NCBI GenBank assembly: GCA_963730165.1 | Contig: CAVSQS010000001.1 | Location: 713,687 to 777,686 of the forward strand | Direction of reading: 5' to 3' | Length of the DNA: 64,000 nucleotides | DNA from: DASSQJ01 sp963730165 | GTDB lineage: Bacteria; Actinomycetota; Actinomycetes; Actinomycetales; Dermatophilaceae | Shown: positions 12,001 through 21,887 of the stretch, one piece after another | How positions within the stretch are numbered: the stretch's first letter is position 1 | How the letters are laid out: each line of letters starts with the position of its first letter | Program-made: the position numbers and the translations under genes | Notes under the pieces: model-generated | What the model saw: only the letters and a program-made list of their open reading frames with translations | What the model was told of the DNA's origin: nothing | The model's database searches: none

Positions 12001-12558
12001 ACCTTGGTGCGCTGGACGCCCTCGCGCTCACCGATGTAGATGCCGGCGGTGACCGACGAGAGCTCGGGACGGGTGGTGAGCAGCTCGGTGAGGCGGCCGG
12101 CCTGGTCGGTCGCGAGGGCGTTCATCGGGTAGAGGATGAGCGCCTTGGTCCCGGTCACGCCCGCACGGTTGGCACGAACGCAGTGGTCGAGGATCGGGTG
12201 GAGGAACGCCTCCGTCTTTCCCGAGCCGGTGCCGGTCGTGACGAGGGTCGGCAACGGTCGGGGCTTCTCCGGCCCGAAGTCGATCGTCGTCAGCCGCTCG
12301 TACGCCGCCGCCTGATGGCCGTACGGCGTGAGACCGGGGTCCCAGCTCGAGCGAATCCCGCCAGCTGTCGTCCGCCGGTCGGAACGGCAGGCGAAGTCGG
12401 ACGTACGGACCCTTGAACATCCCGTCCTGCGGGTCCTCGAGGAACTCGCTCAGCGCCTGGGCCGCCTCCGGGTCCGCGAGGGCGAACGTCGTCGTCAGGT
12501 AGTCGACCAGCCCGCGGCGCAGGTCGCCCGCCATGAGCGTCGGCAGGAGTTCGGTCAT
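6082..12558 (-). pseudogene. DEAD/DEAH helicase with DUF1998 domain, DruE-like, three frameshifts
   Basis: A giant helicase of about 2158 residues. In order: an N-terminal region (MTELLPTLMAGDLRRGL); Walker A VTTGTGSGKTEAF; motif II YLVLDEFHTYDG; SATLGDG; a CRHCGRSGWG zinc knuckle; a second Cys cluster (VCDVCRTQTSG); motifs V/VI ATPTLEMGIDIG and YLQRVGRAGRRTG; further CxxC pairs; the DUF1998 Cys block CECRLENRLACHRC; and a C-terminal domain with KPDFVL and FTDGWTYH that looks like a DUF559/Vsr-type PD-(D/E)XK nuclease fold. Length and domain order match Druantia DruE rather than the shorter MrfA/Hrq1 repair helicases. Frame changes occur near 12355, 11215 and 6780, and the net length is a multiple of three. 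The start ATG at 12558 overlaps the drmMI stop as TGATG, and the stop overlaps the next start the same way, so it belongs to the DISARM operon. Confidence 0.8.
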
Positions 12559-15500
12559 CAGGCGCCGGTCTTCTCGGCGAGGCGGCGCTCGAACTCGGCG
12601 TACGCCGTCCGCATGTCGGCCTCCCGGTCCAGCGTCCCGAACGGCAGCTCGTACGTGTACTCGACCCCGCTGCCCGGATGTACCGCCCTCCGCTCCTCCT
12701 CGGTGATCGCGTCGCCCTTCTTCCGCCACACCGTCAGCACCGAGTTCGGCACGAGGCGCCCGTTGGCGTCGTAGGTGTACTCCCAGTGGTCATAGCCGTA
12801 GAGCACCGCGAACTGGGTGCGGTAGATCGTGCACAGGTCGTCGATCGGCACGCCGAGCATGAGTGCGACAAGCGCATCGATCTCGACTGAGCGCATTCCG
12901 ACGATCGACAGCGCGTCGCGAACGGTGTCAGTGGCGTCCACTCCGAGCTCGACATCCAAGTCAGCGTGCGGACGCAAGAGCGGACACGTCTCCAACAAAG
13001 ACCTCGGACCAGCACCAACGCCCAGAGATCCGAGTATGCCTCGGTTACGCAATTGAGCCGCAACGCCCTCAGCACAAGCGACATCGCTAGAGGGTGAGCC
13101 AGCTCGACCACAGGAAGTCGGTTCAAGGTAGACCCGTGAATGTCGCCCTTCGGCGCTGAACGGACAGAAAAATCGATCAATAACGAGCTCAAGCAGCCGA
13201 CTGTTAGGACTCAGCGATCTCAGGTCGACAGTTGGGTGCGCCAGCTGACAGCACCGCATTCACATGAGCCGCCCCCGGGGGAATATTGCGGGTATCATTG
13301 TCCGCTCACCCGTATTAGCGGCCATTCGTCGCCAAGCGATGCGGTAATAGTCGCGGGCAGGGCGTGTGACACTCTGGTGGAGCGGATCCCGCCAGCGGGT
13401 GTAAGCACTATCGTACGCCAGGCGATCACCGCTGGGCTTGTAAGCGGTGACCGGCAAAGCATCGGCAATCAGGGTCTCAAAGTCAGTCGAACGTCCAGTC
13501 CTGATTGTGCTTCATTGTCGGGTTAACCGCTTTGTACAGAGGGGTGTCTATGTGGAGATGCGGGCCCTGAAGTATCGCGTCTTCCCAGGATGCAAGCCCC
13601 CACGACGAGATCGAACCGCCCTCTCTCGCGATCCGACTTCTCGTGCCAACCAGAAGAGAACATAAGACCCAGACCGCCGATGCGACGGGCTTCGGCAAGC
13701 CTGGCCAGAGTCCTGCTAGCGGCAGCGTTAACCGTACTCAGACATGCGAGTATGCATGAGGGGCGTTTCGTCATTCTCGAGAACAGACTTCCACAGACCC
13801 GAGAACCACGTCGTCGACCCAAATTAGCCGCGCTCGATGAGGGCGACGGTCCCAGCTTCCGTGCGAGTCCTTGTAACCGGGCTCGACTCCCGGACCCATC
13901 ATGGTCGAAACAACGCTCGACCGTTTCGGGATGGTATATCGCCGACAGCTTGCATGAAAGCCCACGATCCCGGGGGTTGCCGTACGCATGGACTCCGAAG
14001 CGTGCACTTGTGGTGATATCGAAAAGAATCAGTTCATTGATAAATTGCCAGTGCCGACGAAGGCGCCGATAGGTTTCAGCGCGCAGGTGTGCCGGCCCGC
14101 TCCTCGGTGAAGTGGCTCTCGGGATGGATCAGGCCGCCGATGCCCCTCGCGGACACATGACGCCACGCTTGCGACATGAAGCACCGGTAGAGGTCGGGCT
14201 GGAGGCCCACGAGCTGCGGGTAGTTCGGTGGGGTCGCCGACGAACTCTCGGAGTGCCGATGACGTCCACCGTGGCGTCGAGCACGAGATGTTCCCAGCGC
14301 CGGCGAGGGCGAGGGTGCGGTCCCGCATTTCGGCGCGCTTGGCGCTCGGTGGGCTTCAGCGCGAGCTGCCACCATGGATCGCCCTCGGCGAGCAGCGCGT
14401 CGACGTCGCGGTCGGGGCGCACCCACGGCGGGTTCCCGACCTGGAGGTCGAAGCCGCCGTGCGCGAAGACCGTGGCGAAGTCGAGATCCCAGTGGAAGAA
14501 CCCTTGCCGCTCAGCGACTCCCGTCGGCGACTCGATCCACGGGTACCTCTCGCGCCGACCGCTCGCGATCGATTGGGCGCCGCTCCAGTTGAGGTCGTCC
14601 TGCTCTTCGGCGTTGAGGCCCTCCCATGAGGACGCGTCCCCGGAGAACGTGTCCATCCACCGGTGCTTCGCCTGCGGCGGGACGCCCAGGATCGCCTCGC
14701 AGGCGCCAATCCATTCCTCGAGCGTCGGTGGCTGCACCTCCGTCTCGGTCAACGGCCAGAACCACAGGGCGCACCACAGGTCCATGACGAGTCGCAGCGC
14801 CGATACGCGCCGTTCTCGTCGGCCAAGGACTCCTCGATCTGCTCGCGCGACACCGCCGGTGTGTGCTCCGGCGTCTCGCGCCCCCAGAGCTCGATGGTCC
14901 GACTGGACTCGGCCTCGGCGATACGGAGCCGTCGGAGCGAGAACTGCCACAGCTTCTCGACCCGCTCCCCGAGTGCGACCAGCCGTTGGATCTGCTTGGC
15001 CGTCGGCTTGGTTCTTCATCGACCTGCGCCAGGTCTTCAGGGCGGTCACGGCTTCGGGCGCGAGCGCCGCGACGTCCTTCGGGACCTCGGTCGCCGAACC
15101 CCAGCCCAGGGCCGGCAGGAGGAAGTGGTGGATCCGGCTCGACGTCGCGCTGAACGCGATGCCCTTGTCGATGTTCTCGGCGAGCTCCGTCATCGGGACG
15201 TCGGTGGGCGTCGCGGTGAGCCAGGACTTGTCCTTGACCTGGCTCTGCGAGTAGGTCGCCCGGCGCGCGCCGATGAGCGAGTTCCCCCGTCGCAGGCGGA
15301 GCCCGAACCAGGGCGCCGACAGCCCCTTGACCATGGTGTCGAGCCACAGCGAGACCTCGGCGAGTTCCACAGCGGTCGCGTTGAGGTCGACCCCGTGGAC
15401 CTGGTGCAGGGCGATGTGCGCCTTGACCTTCTGCAGCTCGTAGGCGTACTCGTCGGGGTCGATCCGCTCGTCGAGCTCGTCCTGGCGGCGCTTCAGGTAC

Positions 15501-17248
15501 TCGGCCGCGAGCTGCCGCACGGCCTCGATGGCGAACGCCCCGGAGCCGAGAGCCGGCTCGCACACCGTGAGGCCGAGGATCTCCTCGGCCGTCGTCCTGT
15601 GGCCGTCCTGGTCGAGCAGCTCCTCGAGGGCCTGCGACACGGTGAAGCGGGTGAGGACCTCAGGGGTGTAGTAGGACGCGGACTGCTGCCGCTCCCGGCC
15701 CGCGAGGCGGAACACGAAGGTCCCCTCGAGGTGGCGGACCGGTCGCATCTCGCCGGTGATCTCGTCCTCGACCTTGACGAAGTCGTCCGGGTCGAGGTGG
15801 TCGGCGCGGGTGGTGGGCACGACCCAGGAGCCCTTGGACGAGTCCCCTCCCTTGGCGACCTCGAAGAGGTCCTCCTCGGCGAAGAAGCCCGTGTACGACA
15901 TCAGGCCCTCGTAGACCGCGCCGAGCTGGTTGATCCCGAGCTCGACGTAGGAGATGAAGCCGCGGTCCTTGCCCTTGGACTCCTTGCTCAGCAGGAGGTG
16001 TCGGAGGACGCGCTGAAGTGCTTCGTTGCCGAGGCGGACCTCGTCGATGTGGGCGATGGCCTTCGGGAGGAAGAGGTCGGCGCGGAGCGGGTTGAAGACC
16101 AGACCTGCCGCCTCGTCCGTGTCCTGCATCGTGGTCGGCTCGGGCGGCATCCCCGTGTCCGGTGTCGACGAGCTCGAACAGGGTCGCCAACGACTCGTAG
16201 AGGTGCGTCCCCGCCTTGCCCTGCTCGGTGTGCAGGTCGACGAGCGTCAGGTCGCGCAGACGGTCGAGGCTGTACCCCTGGTCGTACTCGGCGGCACCGA
16301 CGGGCAGCACCTCGAGCTCCGGGCGACGCCTCGGCGTAGAGGAGGAAGAGGATGCGGTAGAGGTAGCGCAGCGACTGGATGGCGAGCGGCTGCGCCTGCT
16401 CCTGCGGAAGAGGCTCGAGACCCTGCGCCGCACGGCGACGGACCACCTCGTTGGCGATGATCTCGATCGACAGCCGGACGCCGTCGCGCAGGTCCTTGGA
16501 GACACCGACGGTGTGCTTCACCGAGTCGTCGAGGACCTCGGACCACCAGATGTTGCCGTCGGCGTCGGGGCCGAGGGAGTGGGCTTCGAGGCAGGTGAGG
16601 GCGCGGTCGATCTCTCCCCCGCGCTTCGCGTCGTTGCGTTCGGCGACGAGCTGGAGGTTGACCGCGAGGTAGCGGCCCTCGGGCCACCGCTCCTGCTCGG
16701 CGACGAGCGCCCAGGGCCCGGCGAGGACGAGCGCGAAGCGAGGGGCCTCGTCGCGGACGAAGAGGTGCGACAGGAGTCGGCTGACCGAGACGACCTCGGT
16801 GTCGTCCTCGGTGACGAAGGGCGTGGTCAGCGTTCGGGCGTCCTTGGCGAGCAGGTCGTCGACGGTCTCCGGAGTCGCCGCCGACAGGATGGCCAAGGGG
16901 GCCGCGCCCGTGAGGCCCTGGGTCGAGACCCACGTGAGCGGTCCGTCGTGATCGAGGACGTACTCACCGGTGTGGAAGCCGAGGATCGAGACGAGCTCGT
17001 CGTTCACCTTGACGGTGCCGCTCCGCGGTCGTCCCCTCGTCGCCGTCGGCGGTGAGTCCGACGTAGGCGCGCTCGAGACCACCACGGGCCTCGGTGAACC
17101 GGTCGCGGCTGGTCGTCGACTCCTCGGCATCCCACGCCTTGCGGCGCTCGATCACCCGGGCGTGGAAGGACTGGGAGGTGGCGTCGGTGGTGAAGTAGTG
17201 CTCGCTGATCCAGCTCTCGCCGACGACGAAGGCATCACTGACGGGCAT
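12558..17248 (-). pseudogene. drmMI: DISARM-type N6-adenine methylase DrmMI (Eco57I-like), multiple frameshifts
   Basis: The start MPVSDAFVVGESWISEH lies one base after the drmD stop. SAM-binding motif I reads CEPALGSGAFAIEA (near 15550), and the catalytic motif is NPPW in LQVGNPPWVRPDRD (near 14430), as in Eco57I-type amino-N6 methylases. After NPPW come GGLIHPESHFTEE, TYRRLRRHWQFINELILFDI and a long specificity region, then a C-terminal part (HWEYTYDANGRLVPNSV) ending LAEKTGA at 12558. At least eight frame changes occur, among them near 17030, 16330, 16150, 15000, 14300, 14080 and 13790, and several more in 13.7-12.98 kb. At 14080, removing one C restores AGTLRAETYRRL. The intact product would have about 1560 residues. 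In class 1 DISARM this methylase marks self DNA. The stretch 12.98-14.1 kb is clearly poorer in GC than its flanks. Confidence 0.8.
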
Positions 17249-17249
17249 C

Positions 17250-20174
17250 TCAGGACCTCCCGGTCGACGGTGCGATGGGCTGGGCGGCGACGGGGTGGTC
17301 CTGTGGGACCACGACGAGAAGCGGACGGACGAGCTGCCGGTCCGGCTCCCGTCCGGCTGCGAGGCGCTTCTCCTCCTCGACGCCGACCCGGCGCTGCTTG
17401 ATCTCGCTGCGCTGGATGAGGGCATCGGCCTCGTGCGTCCAGTCCTCGACCCGGCTCGACCAGGCCTCGACCTGTGCGCGCGCGGCGTCGGCGGCCAGCG
17501 CGAACTGCCCCTCCATCCGAGCTCTGGCCTCGGCCACGGCGTGCGGGATGAGGCTGCTCAGTGCGGTGACGTCGGCGACCGGGCCCGGGTTGGTCATCGT
17601 CGTGGTGACGCCGTGCTGCCCGAGCATCTCGGCGGCCGAGTCGTGGATCTCGACGACCGTGCTCTCGGGTCGCTCAGGGTTGAGGAACATGACCGAGATC
17701 CACAGCGACGACACGGTGAGCCCTCGCCGGTTGGTCAGCGTGCCCTGCAGCAGCACCACCGGGCGGTCGACGGTGCCGCGGACCGCGGCTACCTCGTCGC
17801 GGGACAGTGCCGCGAGCGCGCGGTCGCTGACCCAGTCGAGAACCGGATGCAGTGGGCCGAGGTAGTGGGCCTCCGGCCAGGAGGAGCCGGTCTCGTCGGC
17901 GAGCGCCGCCTCGAGGAGCGCCTTGCCCTTGGCCTTCGACGTCGCCAGCTTCATCCGCTTGGTGACCTGCCGCTCGGCGAGGTAGTCCTGCGGCAGGACC
18001 TCGAGACGCTGGCGCAGGTCGGCCGGGGGGACGAACTCGACGATCTGCTCGGCGGCATGCCTGCGCCACTCGACGCCCCCCGACCGACCGTCCGCGCCGG
18101 GGGCGGCCTCGGGGGTCGTGTAGACGTGGGTCAAGGCCTCCTCGAGGTAGTCGACGTCCGAGGCATACAGCGAGGAGTGTCCGGTCGAGGCGTCGACGTC
18201 GTTCGTTTCGGCGCCGCCCTGGTGGAGGGACTGCAGCCGAGCGAGGAGTCCGAGCACGCTGTCGTCGCCCGAGACCTCCTCGGGCGTGGCCACGACGTCG
18301 TCCAGCTCCGCCTGCCCGGCGAGGACCTTGCGGATCTCCTTCTCCTCGGCCTCGACGTCGAACTTGCCCATCAGGGAGGCGGCGTCCCCGAGGGCGGTGT
18401 GCGCCTCCTGCTCCTTCTCGAGAAGACGGGTCAGGACCCGGAGGTCACCGGAGAAGGTGTCGTGGCTCGGCTCGAGCAGGAGTGTGGTGATCTGCGGGGA
18501 GTGCTTCTGGCCGTAGCGGTCGATGCGGCCGTTGCGCTGCTCGATGCGGATGAGCGACCACGGGATGTCGAAGTGGATGAGGTGGTGGCACTGGAGGTGG
18601 AGGTTGACACCCTCGGAGGCGACATCGCCGGTGACGAGGACGCGGATGGGTGAGGCCTCCTGCTTGAAGCTCTCGACGATGGCCTGCTGCTCCTGGTCGA
18701 CGAGCCCGCCGTGCATGATCGCCACCGCGTCCGACGGCAGGCCGAGGTCGCGACGGAGGTTCTCGGCGAGCCAGCCGAGCGTGGCGATGCGCTCGGCGAA
18801 GACCACCGCGCGCATCGGCCGGCCCTTGCCGACACCGATCTCGGTGAGTCGCTCGAGGAGGGCGGCGTACTTGCCCGACCCGTCGGCCGCGGTTCTCGAG
18901 GCGTCGTCGGCAAGCGCGGCGAGTCGGGCCAGGGCCTCGCGCTCGCGGGCCTCGTCGGGAAGGTCGGCCGAGAGCTTGGACATGCGCTGCGTGATCGTCT
19001 CGGCGCAGGGCCGGCGGGGAGGACAGGAACGCCTTGGCCAGCGTCCACGGGAAGAGCGACGCTCCGCCCGAGTACGGGCTCGAGCCCTTGGGGTGAAGCC
19101 ACACGTCCGCGAGCTCGGTGGCCACCGCGTCCTCGACCGTCGAGGCGGTGATCAGCCGGTGGACGGGCTCGGCCCGCTCCGCCCAGTCCGCGCCCAACGA
19201 CGCTCGCGACCTCGGGGCTGTAGCGATGCCGACGGACCACGAGGCGACGCACCTCGTTCTCGACGAGCTCGCCGTCCGCGCGGACGGCCGTTGGCTCGAG
19301 GAGACGGACGAGCTCGGCGAACGACTCGTTGCGTCCGTTGTGCGGGGTCGCGCTGGCCAGGATCAGGGCGTCGGTGTTGGGGGCCAGCACCCGCGCGAGA
19401 CGGTTGTTCTGGGTGTGCGAGTTGGTCACGCTGTGCGACTCGTCGATGACGACGGCGTCCCAGCGGTGGTTCTGCAGATGGACGAAGTAGCGGTCGTTCT
19501 TCAGCGTGTCGATCGAGATGATGGCCCGCTTGTACATCGTGAACGGGTTGCGCGTGGCCGGGAGCTTCTGGCGGACGCGCTGGATGCCCACGGAGTCGAG
19601 CCGAACGAAGGGGATGGCGAACCGGGTCCACATCTCGTGCTGCATCTGCTCGAGCACATGGCGCGGGCTGACGATGAGGATGCGCTCACCGCGACCGCGT
19701 CGGATGAGCTCACTGAGGATCATGCCGATCTCGAGCGTCTTGCCGAGACCGACGGCGTCGGCGAGCAGGACCCGAGGGCGCAGGTTGGCGGGCTCGAGCG
19801 CCCTCCGCACGGCGTCATGCTGGTAGCCGAGCGGGTCGGCGAGCATCTGGGTGGAGACGGCCAGGACCTGGTCGTCGACGGGCAGTGCGGTCTTGCGGAG
19901 GGTCGCCTCGAGCCAGAGCCGGCTGCGCCGGTAGCCCGGCGGAGTCGTCGGCGACGACCGTCATCCGGGCCGGGTCGACCACGGTGATGGTGTCGAGCGA
20001 CTCGTAGAAGGTGGCCGTCGTGTCGCGGACCAGCTCGGAGAGGCCTCGGACGGTGAGCAGCTGACCGTCCGCGGTGGAGGTGACGGCCGTGACCAGCCAC
20101 TCCTCGTCGCGGACGCGTACGACCGAACCGGGCGCGACCTCGAGGGCCGCTTCTTCTCTGACATCAACAGTCAT
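17250..20174 (-). pseudogene. drmD: DISARM SNF2-family helicase DrmD, frameshifted
   Basis: About 974 codons. The N-terminal domain starts MTVDVREEAALEVAPGSVV. SNF2 ATPase motifs follow: LLADAVGLGKTLEIGMI (Walker A, near 19760), VVIDESHSVTNS (motif II, DESH) and ILASATPHNGRN (motif III). The C-terminal lobe has GDVASEGVNLHLQCH and IEQRNGRIDRYGQKH (motifs V and VI). The frame changes near 19940, 19195 and 19000, and the shifts compensate because the total length is divisible by three. DrmD is the hallmark of class 1 DISARM. The start lies 10 bp after drmB. The region downstream of motif VI contains long charged helices (EAEEKEIRKVLAGQAELDDV). Confidence 0.85.
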
Positions 20175-20183
20175 GGATGGCCC

Positions 20184-21887
20184 TTACTGGAACTTGTCGC
20201 CGAAGAGGCCGGCCGTGGGCTTGTCGGGCATGCCGACGAGCGTCGCCCGGTCGAGGGTGAGGTTGAACCGTTCGCAGCTCGTCTCGGGCAGCAGCAGACA
20301 CGCGTGGCAGGCCGCGAGGTTCATCCCGTTGACGCCCGAGCCCGTCGACTCGATGCACACCGGGTCGGCCGTGCACCAGCGGGCCCGGCGGATGCCGTTG
20401 GCCAGGGTCTGCAGGAAGCGGTCCTTGTCGCTGAGGGCCGCGAGGCCGCCGAGGCTGCCGGCGCTGTCGGCCGTCGCCGTGTAGATGAGGATGCCCGCCT
20501 GGCCCGGCTCGTCGTACACCCGCTCGCGCAGCGACGCCGCCGGGTATCCGGAGGTCAGCGACATCTCGTCGACGAGGACATGTGCCAGCGAGTGCAGCGC
20601 CAGCACCCGAGGCGAGACGTCGAGGCCCGAGGTCAGCGAGTTGCCGCCGACACTCGCCTGCGAGCGCAGCAGCAGCTTCGACCGGGATGCCGCGAACTCC
20701 CCCGCCGCCCAGGTGTCGAGGAGCCGGTCGTCGAGTCGCACGAAGACGCCCTCGCCGAGGACCTCGATCGCAGGCAGCCACAGCGGGCGACCGGAGTCGA
20801 CCAGAGGCGCCACCGTGACGTCGTTCTCGTCGGTGGAGGGGACCACTCGGGTGAACCCGGTGAGCGCCCTCACCTCGCGGAGGCGGCTGACCCGCGAGAC
20901 CTGCGCGATGAGCTCGGGCACGTCGCTGTCGAACAGGTCCACCTCCTCGCACAGGAACTGGTCGTTCGCTTCGACTGCTCCCATGCCCCGCACGAGGGCG
21001 GTGTACTCCTCGGCGCGGAGCTCACGGTCCGTGGGTGCGTCGCCGGTGGCGGCCGGGTTCCGCCACCGGTGGATCGCTCGCACGAGGTCCTCCTGCGTAC
21101 ACCCCTCGGGCGGACGGAAACCGCGGGCGATCTCCTCTGCCGTCGCGTCCGGGTTGGCGTCCGGCATACGGGTGGCGATGAAGGTGTCGGCGATGTTCGG
21201 AACCGAGGGGATCGAGATGGCCGACCTGGTCACCGCGAACCACACGTTCGACGATCCACGCTGGAGGGTGCGCAGCTCCTGGTCGCAGTGTGCGTCCGAC
21301 GAGCTCAGCCACGGCCGCGAGCCGGAGCAGCGGCGGACCCCCCGCAGGGCGGCCAGGTCGAACGCGCCGGCCATCGAGCGGCTCCTTCCGCAGGAGCACT
21401 CGACCACGAGGTCGGAGAGAGCGGAGGTGTGCCCCTTGGCCACCAGCTTGAGGCTGTGCCCCTCCGGCTGCACACTCGCGTCCTCGTGGACCCAGGCGCG
21501 GTAGGGGAAGTCCTCGATGTGCCCGTTCATGCAGCACGAGACGAAACGGGACGGCGAGACCATCCCGTTGCATCGGCTGCATCGCTTGGTCTCCCGGTCG
21601 GTGATGTCCCAGAACGGACCGAGGCGACGGCACTCGGTGCAGAAGGCCCACTCCGGGAACCTCACCGCTGGGACGTCGCCGCGGCTCTTGCGCCAGGTCG
21701 GAGGGCTGCGGAACTCGCTCACCTCGAGGCTCCGCGCCAAGCGCGGCTCGGCGATGACGTCGCCACGGGGCCAGTCGTCGAGCCCGCAGATCATGACGCT
21801 GTCGTCCTGTGCCGGCAGCAACGCCCCGACCCCGAAGGTCGAGACCAGCGACGTGCGGCGTGTCTTCGCGACGATCTCAGCGCTCAC
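20184..21887 (-). CDS. drmB: DISARM protein DrmB (DUF1998)
   Basis: Intact, 567 residues, GTG start overlapping the drmA stop as GTGA. The N-terminus TSLVSTFGVGALLPAQ is typical of DrmB. Zinc-binding Cys pairs are at residues 83-86 (CTEC) and 103-106 (CSRC), followed by CCMNGHIEDFPYRAW. A second Cys cluster is CSCGRSRSMAG. The C-terminal DUF1998 block includes CHACLLLPETSCERFN near residue 530. In DISARM, DrmB forms a complex with DrmA that binds incoming DNA. It is the only gene of the large operon with no visible frame break, which argues that the operon is or recently was functional. Confidence 0.92.
   Translation of the reverse strand: MSAEIVAKTRRTSLVSTFGVGALLPAQDDSVMICGLDDWPRGDVIAEPRLARSLEVSEFRSPPTWRKSRGDVPAVRFPEWAFCTECRRLGPFWDITDRETKRCSRCNGMVSPSRFVSCCMNGHIEDFPYRAWVHEDASVQPEGHSLKLVAKGHTSALSDLVVECSCGRSRSMAGAFDLAALRGVRRCSGSRPWLSSSDAHCDQELRTLQRGSSNVWFAVTRSAISIPSVPNIADTFIATRMPDANPDATAEEIARGFRPPEGCTQEDLVRAIHRWRNPAATGDAPTDRELRAEEYTALVRGMGAVEANDQFLCEEVDLFDSDVPELIAQVSRVSRLREVRALTGFTRVVPSTDENDVTVAPLVDSGRPLWLPAIEVLGEGVFVRLDDRLLDTWAAGEFAASRSKLLLRSQASVGGNSLTSGLDVSPRVLALHSLAHVLVDEMSLTSGYPAASLRERVYDEPGQAGILIYTATADSAGSLGGLAALSDKDRFLQTLANGIRRARWCTADPVCIESTGSGVNGMNLAACHACLLLPETSCERFNLTLDRATLVGMPDKPTAGLFGDKFQ

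Noticed and set aside
13875..13900. A tRNA T-arm-like string (GGGCTCGACTCCC) suggesting a tRNA or attachment site.
   Set aside because: It is part of the drmMI coding sequence on the minus strand (GSGVEPGYKDS), and no acceptor or anticodon stem could be built around it.
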